A stretch of DNA of 64,000 bases from DSVZ01 sp964568145 (GTDB lineage: Bacteria; Verrucomicrobiota; Verrucomicrobiia; Limisphaerales; J093). The DNA is taken from NCBI GenBank assembly GCA_964568145.1, contig CAZMOZ010000001.1, positions 186,001-250,000 on the forward strand, given 5' to 3'. The notes under the pieces were generated by a model. It saw only the letters and a list, made by a program, of their open reading frames with translations. It ran no database searches and had not been told where the DNA came from. Positions 24,285-32,040 of the stretch are shown piece after piece; the first letter of the stretch is position 1, and the number at the start of each line of letters is the position of its first letter. A program made the translations under genes and the position numbers.

Positions 24285-24947
24285 ATGTCTGAAGCCCAAA
24301 CCGGAAAAGGCCGCGGTTGTTTCTTCTACGGCTGCCTCACGCTGGTGATCCTGTTCGTGGTCGGCTCGATCGCGCTGTACTTTGGCACCCGCTATGTCGT
24401 CGGCCGCCTGGTGGCGCAATACACCTCGCCCACGTCCATGGCTGTGCCGAAGGTGGAGGGCACGCCCGAGGAGATCAAAGGCGTGCAGGACCGCTTCAAG
24501 GCGTTCGCCGACGCTTTGAAGGCCGGGCGGCCCACCCCGCCGCTGTCGCTTTCCGAGAAGGAGCTGAACCTGCTCATCAACCACGCCCCGCAGGCGGGCG
24601 AGTTCAAGGACAACGTCCACGTCGCCATCGTCGGCAACAAGCTCCGGGGCACACTCAGCCTGCCGCTGGAGAGTCTGGGCTGGAGATGGTTCAAAGGCCG
24701 TTATTTCAACGGCGTCGCCGAAGTGAAAACCACCCTCGAAAACGGGGTGCTGCTGGTAACGCTCGACGCGTTGGAGGTCAACGGCAAGCCGGTGCCCGAG
24801 CAGGCCATGGCGGCCATCCGGAACCAGAATCTCGCCAAGGACCTGTACAAGGACGCGGCCAGCGTCGAGGTCCTGCAACGGATCGAGCGGCTCATCGTCG
24901 AGGACGGCCGGTTGCTGGTGAAACCGCGCGAGCCCACCAAGCCTTGA
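24285..24947 (+). CDS. hypothetical protein with one N-terminal membrane segment
   Basis: I do not recognise this 220-residue protein. A short polar start (MSEAQTGKGRGCFFYG) is followed by a hydrophobic segment at about 17-40 (CLTLVILFVVGSIALYFGTRY), so it is anchored in the cytoplasmic membrane with the C-terminal part outside. The soluble part has LSLSEKELNLLINHAPQAGEF followed by alternating beta strands (VHVAIVGNKLRGTLSLPLESLG, NGVAEVKTTLENGVLLVTLDAL), reminiscent of AsmA/BAM-like or lipid-binding beta folds, but this is a loose resemblance. The C-terminus is helical and basic. The gene stands alone between the copy B repeat and the rpsT region. Coding is certain; function is unknown. Confidence 0.75.
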   Translation: MSEAQTGKGRGCFFYGCLTLVILFVVGSIALYFGTRYVVGRLVAQYTSPTSMAVPKVEGTPEEIKGVQDRFKAFADALKAGRPTPPLSLSEKELNLLINHAPQAGEFKDNVHVAIVGNKLRGTLSLPLESLGWRWFKGRYFNGVAEVKTTLENGVLLVTLDALEVNGKPVPEQAMAAIRNQNLAKDLYKDAASVEVLQRIERLIVEDGRLLVKPREPTKP

Positions 24948-25014
24948 GCTCGCCGGGTGGGGGCCGACCGACCTGAAACCAAAGGCAGAGCGCCTGCGTC
25001 AGCGGGCGGGTAAT

Positions 25015-25077
25015 CCCGAAAACCCAAGTTGGCTGTGGCAATGTGCGTCCCGCCCGCCCGACTTCGGCTTTCGGGTT
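25015..25077. repeat. palindromic intergenic repeat, copy R3
   Basis: The arms are CCCGAAAACCCAAGTTGG and CCGACTTCGGCTTTCGGGTT, and the centre (GTGCGTCCCGCCCGCCC) is in the opposite orientation to R1. The rest of 24948-25270 shows no gene. Confidence 0.68.
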
Positions 25078-25270
25078 AGTCCGAGTCTTCGCGGGAAACC
25101 CGTCTGACGCGAGCCAATCCAAAACACCTTCATGCCGGCTTCGTCCGAGGGCTCGCCGGAGAGGCGCGTCCAGCGGCGCACCAGGGGCGGGGTGCCCTCC
25201 AATCCAGCTTCCGCGCGGCAAACGAAAAGGGCGTCCGCAGTTGGACGCCCGGCAGGGAATGCGCCGCCGC

Positions 25271-25534
25271 TCAGGCCAGCGCGGCCAGTTTGCTGGCCAG
25301 TCGGGACTTCTTGCGATCGGCCGTGCCGCGATGAATGACCCCGGTCTTCGCGGCCTTGTCCAGCGCGGATATCACGGTGCGCAAGGCGGCGGTCGCGGCG
25401 TCCTTCTGTTTCTCCGCCAGGACGTGCCGGAACTGCTTCTCCAAGGTCTTGAGGCGCGACTTGACGCTTCGATTGCGGGTGGCCCGGCGGGCGCTACTGC
25501 GAACCCGCCGGGCGGCTGATGCGGTTCTGGGCAT
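25271..25534 (-). CDS. rpsT: 30S ribosomal protein S20
   Basis: The 87-residue basic protein begins MPRTASAARRVRSSARRATR and continues with VKSRLKTLEKQF, ALRTVISALDKAAKTGVIHRGTADRKKSRLA. The last segment, with the KGVIHKNTAARKKSRL-type motif, is diagnostic of S20, which binds 16S rRNA in the body of the small subunit. Length matches the family. A longer frame upstream exists, but the family start is this ATG. S20 is commonly a single-gene transcription unit, as here. Confidence 0.95.
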   Translation of the reverse strand: MPRTASAARRVRSSARRATRNRSVKSRLKTLEKQFRHVLAEKQKDAATAALRTVISALDKAAKTGVIHRGTADRKKSRLASKLAALA

Positions 25535-25635
25535 AGCTGGTTTGTGTCCAAGAGCCGAGACGGTATCCCAAGCCGCCCGCGTGTCAACGGCTTGTTTGGC
25601 GCAGCCGCGCTCAAGGGCGCATCTCACTCTTGTGC

Positions 25636-25684
25636 GATCCGGCCTTGACGTGGAGGAACGAGACTCCGTCGAGCCCAGCTTGTT
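25636..25684. repeat. short dispersed repeat fragment, family 3
   Basis: CCGGCCTTGACGTGGAGG and GAGACTCCGTCGAGCCC match, in reverse complement, the stretches at 45132-45190 and 62098-62158. It lies upstream of rpsT. Confidence 0.5.
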
Positions 25685-25742
25685 GGATCGCCGATTGGTG
25701 CTAGGCGCTTGGTGATTTCTGATTCCAGCCAACGCGGGTGGT

Positions 25743-27728
25743 TCAGCGCGGGCCGCCGGTCAAGCGGGCAAGTTCCTGTCCGGCATGGGTGCGGGTCGGG
25801 TCAAGGCGCACCGCCGCCCGCAAATGCCGGATGGCTTCGGCCGCGCGCGCCTGCCGGGCGTGCAGCAAGCCCAGGCCTTCATGCGACCGGGCGTGGTCCG
25901 GGTTCAGTTCGAGCGCCCGGCGAAATTCGGCCCCGGCTTCGGCAGTCTTGCCCATTTGAACCAGAATCTGCGCGCTCTCGAAACTGGCGGTCGGATCGTG
26001 CGGCAGCCGCGCCGCGACCTCGCGCCATTGGGCCAACGCGGGCTCCGGCTGACCGGCGGCGAGAAGCGTGCGCGCCAGCAGCGCGTGCAAGACCGGGTCG
26101 TCCGGCGCTCCGGCGAGGGCTTCCCGGACGATCCGGGCCGCCTGCTGGCGCGCGCCCGGCTTGGCCTCGCCGCGGAGTTCTTCCAGGCGCCGGGCCAGCC
26201 GCGCCAGCCGCCCGGCGTCGTCAAGCTGACGGCGGTAGATCGGTTCCTCGAAGCGGCGGCGCATCACCTCACAAATGTCGCGCTCTTGGCCGGGCGAGTA
26301 GCCTAGCCGCCGCGCGCTTTCCGCCTCGGAGAGCCACGCGGTGTCCGGAGCGGCCCGCGCGGTGATCGCGGACGGCAGCAACGCAGCGATGGCTTCGGCT
26401 GACGCGCGCGCCAGCCGGTAGTTGCCGGTGAAGTTGAAATGGACATGCTCGTAAAACCATTCCTCGCCCGGCACACCGTCCGGCGTCGCCTCCGCAAGGA
26501 CCCGCTCGGCGTCGAGCAGTTGCACGCCTTGCGCCGCGCCCGCGCGGGCTGCGTCACGGATGATGCCGTTCAGCCGGCGGTCGGCGCGGAAACGCAAGGT
26601 GTCGAGGTCGCGCGCGCGCGCGAAATGTTCCCGCGCTTCGCGGGCTTTGCCCAAGGCCAGCGCGCAACGCCCCCGACGGAAGTGCAGATCCGCAAAACGG
26701 TCGTCCTCGCCGGCCGCCTGCTCGTAGGCACGCAAGGCTTCGTCGAAGCCGCCACGCGCCTCGGCCGCGACGCCCGCCTGGTACAACGCGCCCCAGGCCG
26801 CGAGTTGCTCCGGGGTCAGGTCCGCGCGGTGCAGCGACCCGAACGGTGCGCAGTCGCGAAGGTTCGAGGCCACGGTGCTCAGGACAACGCGCGCGCGGGC
26901 GCCGAGGCCGAGCCGGACGATGTCCGCGAGATTGCGCTCGAAGTTCGCGTACACCGCGGCCAGCCGCGGGTCGTCCGGGCTGACTTGGTGGTTCAGAAAC
27001 ATGGTCATGCCGCCCCAGCCCCGGGCGGCCGCCTCGGAGCGGCGCAGCGATTCGACGAGCGTCGCGCACAACTGGCCCACGCGCGTGGTCTTGAGCGCCA
27101 GGCTGGCGCGGATGACCGGCAGTGGCGGCGTCCACCGGCTGAACACGGGCGCGAGGCCGTACGGGCCGATGACCTCGTTGTTGCCCATGTACACGAGCCA
27201 GAGATCGCCATGAAGTCCGGCACATTGGCGGGCGATGGGCAGGATGACGTGCGAGTTGATGGCCGTGAACGCGGTGTTGACCACCTCGAAGCGGGTGCCG
27301 GGATAACGCGCACGCAGCAGCACTTCGAGGATGCGCGCGAAGCCGAACGGCGGCGCGGGATCGCCCTCCGCCGCCGATTCGCCGAATACGAAGATGCGGT
27401 ATGTGTCCGGCGGCTTTGCCGGCACGAGCACGACCGGATCGGGCGGCCGAGCCAGGGTGGGCGGGATGAAGCGCCAGGCGAAGCGCTGGTTCTCGACCAG
27501 CCGGCCGGGCGCGGCCGGATGCGGCACGAAGTAATCGGTCGCGTAGCCGTGGCCCGACAGACGCAACGCCAGTTCGGCCAACGCCAGCAGGAGCGGAATC
27601 AGCAAGAACGCCGCGACCGGAAACCACCAGCGCCGCCGCCGCGCAGCTTGTGACGGCGAGGACAGTGCCGCGCTTGTGGCGGCGCGCGCTTCGATCGGCG
27701 GAGGCGAAGACTGGCGGGATTTCCTCAT
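25743..27728 (-). CDS. membrane-anchored SGNH-hydrolase/TPR protein
   Basis: This 661-residue protein has one membrane segment at about 35-58 (WWFPVAAFLLIPLLLALAEL), an SGNH/GDSL-like domain at about 100-445, and TPR repeats. IFVFGESAAEGDPAP carries the block I Ser (G-E-S), VYMGNNEVIGPYG the Asn of block III, and YEHVHFNFTGNYRLA a candidate catalytic His. A few TPRs lie within the domain (AYEQAAGEDDRFADLHFRRGRCALALG) and a longer run fills ~510-655 (ARTLLAAGQPEPALAQWREVAARL, EFRRALELNPDHARSHEGLGLLHA). SGNH enzymes are esterases or acetyl-transfer enzymes. The start overlaps the stop of the upstream FG-GAP gene by 4 bp, so they are translationally coupled. The domain call is good; the substrate is unknown. 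Confidence 0.82.
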   Translation of the reverse strand: MRKSRQSSPPPIEARAATSAALSSPSQAARRRRWWFPVAAFLLIPLLLALAELALRLSGHGYATDYFVPHPAAPGRLVENQRFAWRFIPPTLARPPDPVVLVPAKPPDTYRIFVFGESAAEGDPAPPFGFARILEVLLRARYPGTRFEVVNTAFTAINSHVILPIARQCAGLHGDLWLVYMGNNEVIGPYGLAPVFSRWTPPLPVIRASLALKTTRVGQLCATLVESLRRSEAAARGWGGMTMFLNHQVSPDDPRLAAVYANFERNLADIVRLGLGARARVVLSTVASNLRDCAPFGSLHRADLTPEQLAAWGALYQAGVAAEARGGFDEALRAYEQAAGEDDRFADLHFRRGRCALALGKAREAREHFARARDLDTLRFRADRRLNGIIRDAARAGAAQGVQLLDAERVLAEATPDGVPGEEWFYEHVHFNFTGNYRLARASAEAIAALLPSAITARAAPDTAWLSEAESARRLGYSPGQERDICEVMRRRFEEPIYRRQLDDAGRLARLARRLEELRGEAKPGARQQAARIVREALAGAPDDPVLHALLARTLLAAGQPEPALAQWREVAARLPHDPTASFESAQILVQMGKTAEAGAEFRRALELNPDHARSHEGLGLLHARQARAAEAIRHLRAAVRLDPTRTHAGQELARLTGGPR

Positions 27729-30700
27729 TCCGGCATCGGCGCAACTCGCGTGGCCTCGCGACGAGGAGTGACGCGCACACGGCCTTCAAAATCCACGGTG
27801 AGTTCGCGCGCGCCTGCGGGCACGGGCGTCACGGCTTCACGTCCGCCTGGCCAGCGTACCCAGAGCTGGTCTGGTTCGCCTGCCGCCGCCAGCACCTGGA
27901 CCGCGCTGTCCTGGGACCAGTAGCCGGCGCCGGCGCGGATTTCGCGCGCGGGTCCGAGACGCCCGCCCGCGCCCAGCCGCAGCACGGAGCCGATGGCCGC
28001 GAGATTGGCCGGCGGGCCGGTCAGACGCACGCGCAGGCCGGGACGCGCGCCGATGTTTTCGTAAAGGCAGGTGGCGGTTCCGTTCTGGCTCACGGCCAGG
28101 TCCACCCGGCCATCGGCGTTGAAGTCGCCCACAGCCGCGCCGCGCTGTTCGCCATAAACCAGCACGCCGGATTCCTGACCCGTCATGGGCGTCAGGTTGC
28201 CGCGGCCGTCGCCGCGCAGCCAGAGTCCCCGGCCGGCGTCCAGGCGCGGCCATTCGGGCCGGAATGCAAACCAGTTCTGACTCAGAAACACATCCTCATG
28301 TCCGTCGCCGTCCGTGTCGGCCACGCACACGGCGCAGGCCGGGGCCCACTGGGCTTCGCGGGGCAGCGGCACCGCCTGGAAGTGATCGCCGCGGTTCAGG
28401 AACAAGGTGGTGGCGAGCGTGTTTGCTGCGGCCACGGCCGGTCGCGCGGGCAGGAGCGCGATCACGTCCGCCACGGTCGCGGTGCTGAAGGCGGCGTGGG
28501 TCGGGTAGCGCGCGCGGAGAAACGGCAGGGCCTGGCTGAGCGCATTGAGGTTCCGGCGCGGCATTTCCGTGGTGAGTTCGTCGGGAAAGTACGCCTCGAG
28601 CACGTCCACCACACCCTGACCGCCGAGGTCGCCGTAATAGACGCGCAACGGCCGGTCGAAGCTGGCCTGCGCGGCGTCGTTCCATCCCCAGTTGCCGGCG
28701 ATCAAATCCAGCCGCCCGTCTTCGTCAAAATCACCCGCCGCCACGCCGCTCCACCAGCCGGTGAGTTCTGAGAGGGTCGAGGGCTGAGGGGCGGGGGGCG
28801 AGCGCGGCGCGAGGCTGGCGAGGTTGGCAGGCCACGTCAGCGCTGGATTCCAAGCGCTCAGACTGCCGCGGTCGTTGCGGAAAATGCGAAGCGGCCCCCA
28901 CTCGCACGCCAGCACCAGTTCAGGCAGACCGTCGCCGGTGAGGTCGGTCCACTGCGCGCCGGAAACAAGACCGACCTTTTCCAGCAACCGGCTGGCCGTG
29001 GCGTCCAGCGTCCAGCCGTCTTCCGAGAGGCGGAACAGGCGTGAACTGGCCGGCGCCGGCCAGGCTCCCGGCAACACGCGTCCGCCGACAAACAGCGCGA
29101 GATTTCCCTGGCCGTCGAGGTCAGCCATCGCCAGCGGACCCGGGCTGGCGCCAGCCAGCGTCACGTTGGTCAAAGCCGTGGCAACCGGTGGCCGGCCGGG
29201 CGCGAAACTCCACTGAATCACCGCCGGGCCATTCGTGGCGCCGGTTTCGTAGCTGGCCAGCGCGGTGAGCAACAGATTCGTGCCACCGGCCATCGGCCAT
29301 GCGACCAGCCCGGCCAGGTCATCCGGCACCGGGCCGAGCCCGGCGGCGACGGCGGGTTGGAAATCGCCGGCATGGTCCTGTCGGGAGACGCCCAGCGCGC
29401 CGTCGCGGCCAGCGCCCACCACCAGTTCATCGCGGCCATCGCCGTCCATGTCCACCCAAGCCACGCCCGGGCCCAGCTGGCTGAGCAACCGCGTCAACAA
29501 CGGCTGACGGGCGAAGTCGTTGAAGAGTTCTTCGTGATGGGTGTGGCGGAGACGATGGCTGATGTCGCGGAACAGTGGCTGGTGCGAGGTGTGAGGCGTG
29601 AGATCCGCGGTGCCTGGTGCTTGGTGCTTGGTGCTTGGTGGTTTGTTTGCGGTTCGTGGCTCCGCTTCAACCGGCAACTGATTACTGGCAACTGAAGAGT
29701 GACCACCTGGCGCTGGCGGTTCTTGAATTTCGTACAACCGGTTCGGAGCGGCATCAGCTAAGACGCTGCGCCGGCCGCTGCGCCAGCGCACTTCGAGGGT
29801 CAGACGGTTGGTGGGGCTGCCAGCCGCGAAGACCAGTTGGCTGTCGCTGCCGGACAGGTAATGGCCGCCGCAGCGCATTTCCTGCATCTGCATCGGCACC
29901 GCGCCGCCGAGCACGCGCACCCGCGCGCCGAAGCCGGCCCGGTTGGGCGGCTCGCCGCGCAGGCGCACCGCGACCCGCGCCGCCGCGCTGTCGAACCGGT
30001 GGAGCCCGGCGCCGCCGTTGATGCCGTTCACCGCCAGGTCCAGGTCGCCGTCGTGGTCGAAATCCGCAAAGGCGAAGCCCTGCGTGATCTGCGTCGAGTC
30101 GAAGCCCCAGGCCCAGCTCACGTCCTCGAAGGTCAGGTCGCGGCGGTTGCGGAACGCGAGGTTCGGCGAGAGAAACGGCGGGTACAGCAGCAGATTCGTG
30201 CGGGCTTGTTCCGGGGCTTGCCGGCCCAGACCGCGCACGCGGTCCAGCACGTCGCGATCCTGCACGTCGAACATCATGCCGTTGCCGATCAACAGGTCCT
30301 CGTAGCCGTCGAGGTCCACGTCGAGGAAGACCGGCTGCCAGGACCAGTCGGTGGCGGGCACGCCGGCGTACGAGGCGATCTCTGCGAAGGTGCCGTCGCC
30401 GCGATTGTGGAACAGCGTGTTCCGGGCGATCTCGGGGCGGTTGTCCACGCGGCCGGGTACGGGAACCAGCGGCGCCATGCCCACGATCTGGCGCATCCGC
30501 AGGCGGTGTTCGCGGCTCATCATCTCCGTGGCCATGAAGTCCAGGAAGCCGTCGCGGTCGAGGTCCGCGAAATCCACGCCCATCGAGGAGAAGCTTTGCT
30601 TGCGCAGGGCCAGCCGGGGCAGCGCGCGGAAGCGGCCGGCGCCGTCGTTGAGCCAGATGCGGTCCACGGTCTGGAAATCGTTGCATACGTAGATGTCCGG

Positions 30701-31609
30701 CGCGCCGTCGTCGTTGAGGTCCCGCATCTGAACCGAAAGGCCGAAATCCCACGGCTCGGACTTGGGGTTGCCTTCCTCGTCGAGGAAGTGCGCGGAGTTC
30801 CACGGCACCGCCTGGAAGCGGCCGCGTCCGTCGTTGAGGTACAGCACGTCCGGCTCGCCCACTTCCTCGAGCCGGCCTTCGATGAAACGCAGCCGCTTCG
30901 CGTGCGGCCCGGTCACCACCCACTGGCCGTTGACCTGCCGCATCTCCGCGCGGCCGCCCGAGCGCAGGATCGAGAGCGCGCCGTAGTTCGCGACGTACAG
31001 GTCCAGATCGCCGTCGCCGTCCACGTCGGCCATCGCCAGGCTGGTGCTGCCGGTATCGGAGACCAGGCCGGCCCCGGCGGTGACCTCTCGGAATTGGCCG
31101 TCGCCTTGGTTGAGAAGGCAATGCACGCCGGTGCCCAGCGTGGCGACCAGCAGGTCCAGCCGGCCGTCGCCATCGCAGTCCGCGAACAACGCGCCAGTCG
31201 AGTGCAAGCCGGTCAGACCCACCCCAGTGCGCGCGGTTACGTCCGCGAAACGCCAGCCGCCCAGGTTGCGGTACAGCGCGTTGGTGCCGGTGATGGCGCA
31301 AAAGTACAGGTCGCACCAGCCGTCGCTGTCGAAATCGCCCGCCGCCACGCCCGAGCCGTTCATGAAGTTGTTGTTGGCGGCGGCGAGCCCGGCCGGCAGC
31401 GGGTTTTCAAAACGCAGTCCGGTGGTTTCCGGGCCCAGCCGCGTGAAGCCGACCCGGTCCGAGGCCGACACCTCCAAGTCGGCGCTCTGGAAACCGTTGC
31501 CCGGCTCCCAGTGCAACGGTGCGGCGCCGGCGAGGTGAACCGCGCCGGCGGAGAGCAACAGTCCCAGCAGACACAGCCGGCTTGCTAACCAGGCGGGCAT
31601 GTCATTCAC
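27725..31609 (-). CDS. giant secreted FG-GAP/ASPIC-UnbV protein, paralogue 4
   Basis: The 1294-residue product has a signal peptide (MNDMPAWLASRLCLLGLLLS...AGAA) and two successive units, each with FG-GAP/VCBS-like repeats followed by an ASPIC/UnbV domain. Repeats carry the D-x-D-G-D-G-x-x-D calcium pattern (AAGDFDSDGWCDLYF, MADVDGDGDLDLYVANYG). The first ASPIC/UnbV segment is TLEVRWRSGRRSVLADAAPNRLYE; the second, at the C-terminus, has LWVRWPGGREAVTPVPAGAREL. FG-GAP repeats form beta-propellers of the CRTAC/integrin-alpha type. The linker after the first unit contains a short-repeat derived stretch (PPSTKHQAPGTADLTPHTSH). The stop overlaps the SGNH/TPR gene. An exported adhesion, binding or sensing protein is the most that can be said. 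Confidence 0.85.
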   Translation of the reverse strand: MNDMPAWLASRLCLLGLLLSAGAVHLAGAAPLHWEPGNGFQSADLEVSASDRVGFTRLGPETTGLRFENPLPAGLAAANNNFMNGSGVAAGDFDSDGWCDLYFCAITGTNALYRNLGGWRFADVTARTGVGLTGLHSTGALFADCDGDGRLDLLVATLGTGVHCLLNQGDGQFREVTAGAGLVSDTGSTSLAMADVDGDGDLDLYVANYGALSILRSGGRAEMRQVNGQWVVTGPHAKRLRFIEGRLEEVGEPDVLYLNDGRGRFQAVPWNSAHFLDEEGNPKSEPWDFGLSVQMRDLNDDGAPDIYVCNDFQTVDRIWLNDGAGRFRALPRLALRKQSFSSMGVDFADLDRDGFLDFMATEMMSREHRLRMRQIVGMAPLVPVPGRVDNRPEIARNTLFHNRGDGTFAEIASYAGVPATDWSWQPVFLDVDLDGYEDLLIGNGMMFDVQDRDVLDRVRGLGRQAPEQARTNLLLYPPFLSPNLAFRNRRDLTFEDVSWAWGFDSTQITQGFAFADFDHDGDLDLAVNGINGGAGLHRFDSAAARVAVRLRGEPPNRAGFGARVRVLGGAVPMQMQEMRCGGHYLSGSDSQLVFAAGSPTNRLTLEVRWRSGRRSVLADAAPNRLYEIQEPPAPGGHSSVASNQLPVEAEPRTANKPPSTKHQAPGTADLTPHTSHQPLFRDISHRLRHTHHEELFNDFARQPLLTRLLSQLGPGVAWVDMDGDGRDELVVGAGRDGALGVSRQDHAGDFQPAVAAGLGPVPDDLAGLVAWPMAGGTNLLLTALASYETGATNGPAVIQWSFAPGRPPVATALTNVTLAGASPGPLAMADLDGQGNLALFVGGRVLPGAWPAPASSRLFRLSEDGWTLDATASRLLEKVGLVSGAQWTDLTGDGLPELVLACEWGPLRIFRNDRGSLSAWNPALTWPANLASLAPRSPPAPQPSTLSELTGWWSGVAAGDFDEDGRLDLIAGNWGWNDAAQASFDRPLRVYYGDLGGQGVVDVLEAYFPDELTTEMPRRNLNALSQALPFLRARYPTHAAFSTATVADVIALLPARPAVAAANTLATTLFLNRGDHFQAVPLPREAQWAPACAVCVADTDGDGHEDVFLSQNWFAFRPEWPRLDAGRGLWLRGDGRGNLTPMTGQESGVLVYGEQRGAAVGDFNADGRVDLAVSQNGTATCLYENIGARPGLRVRLTGPPANLAAIGSVLRLGAGGRLGPAREIRAGAGYWSQDSAVQVLAAAGEPDQLWVRWPGGREAVTPVPAGARELTVDFEGRVRVTPRREATRVAPMPE

Positions 31610-31639
31610 CCCGGGAACAGGAGTTGGGGATCATGCCCG

Positions 31640-32030
31640 CCTCGGGCGTCGCTGGAGGCGCCCTCGCCTCCAGCCGCCGGGCGCTTGAGCGGCCAGCCAA
31701 AGGCCGAGCGGATTTGAACTTGCGGGGTTTTCGGGAGCGCGCGCGAACCTGCGTCCGGGAAGGGCGCGTTCCCTCGTTCAACTTTGTTCGGCGGTTTCAC
31801 CGGGCGATAACCAGCGGCTTGAGCACGCGCGATTCTGAACATGGAACGCCGCCCGCAGGCAACTTCGCGGTAGCTGGGGAGCACGCCACCGCTGGTGTTG
31901 ATGGAGGCGCCCGCGCCGCCCGCCGCCGGGCCAGCAAGCGGCCGGAAAAAGGCGGAGCGGGTTTGAGCCTGCGGGGTTTGCGCGAGGGCGCGTAAACCTG
32001 CGCCCGGGGCAGGCGCGATCCCCAACCTCT
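31640..32030. repeat. intergenic tandem duplication
   Basis: Two direct copies of about 135 bp (about 31643-31776 and 31890-32026) share GGAGGCGCCC, GCCGCCGGGC, AAGCGGCC or GAGCGGCC, AGCGGATTTGA or AGCGGGTTTGA, TGCGGGGTTT and AACCTGCG in the same order. The region lies between two ASPIC/UnbV genes and shows no gene. Confidence 0.65.
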
Positions 32031-32040
32031 GTTTTCGCGC

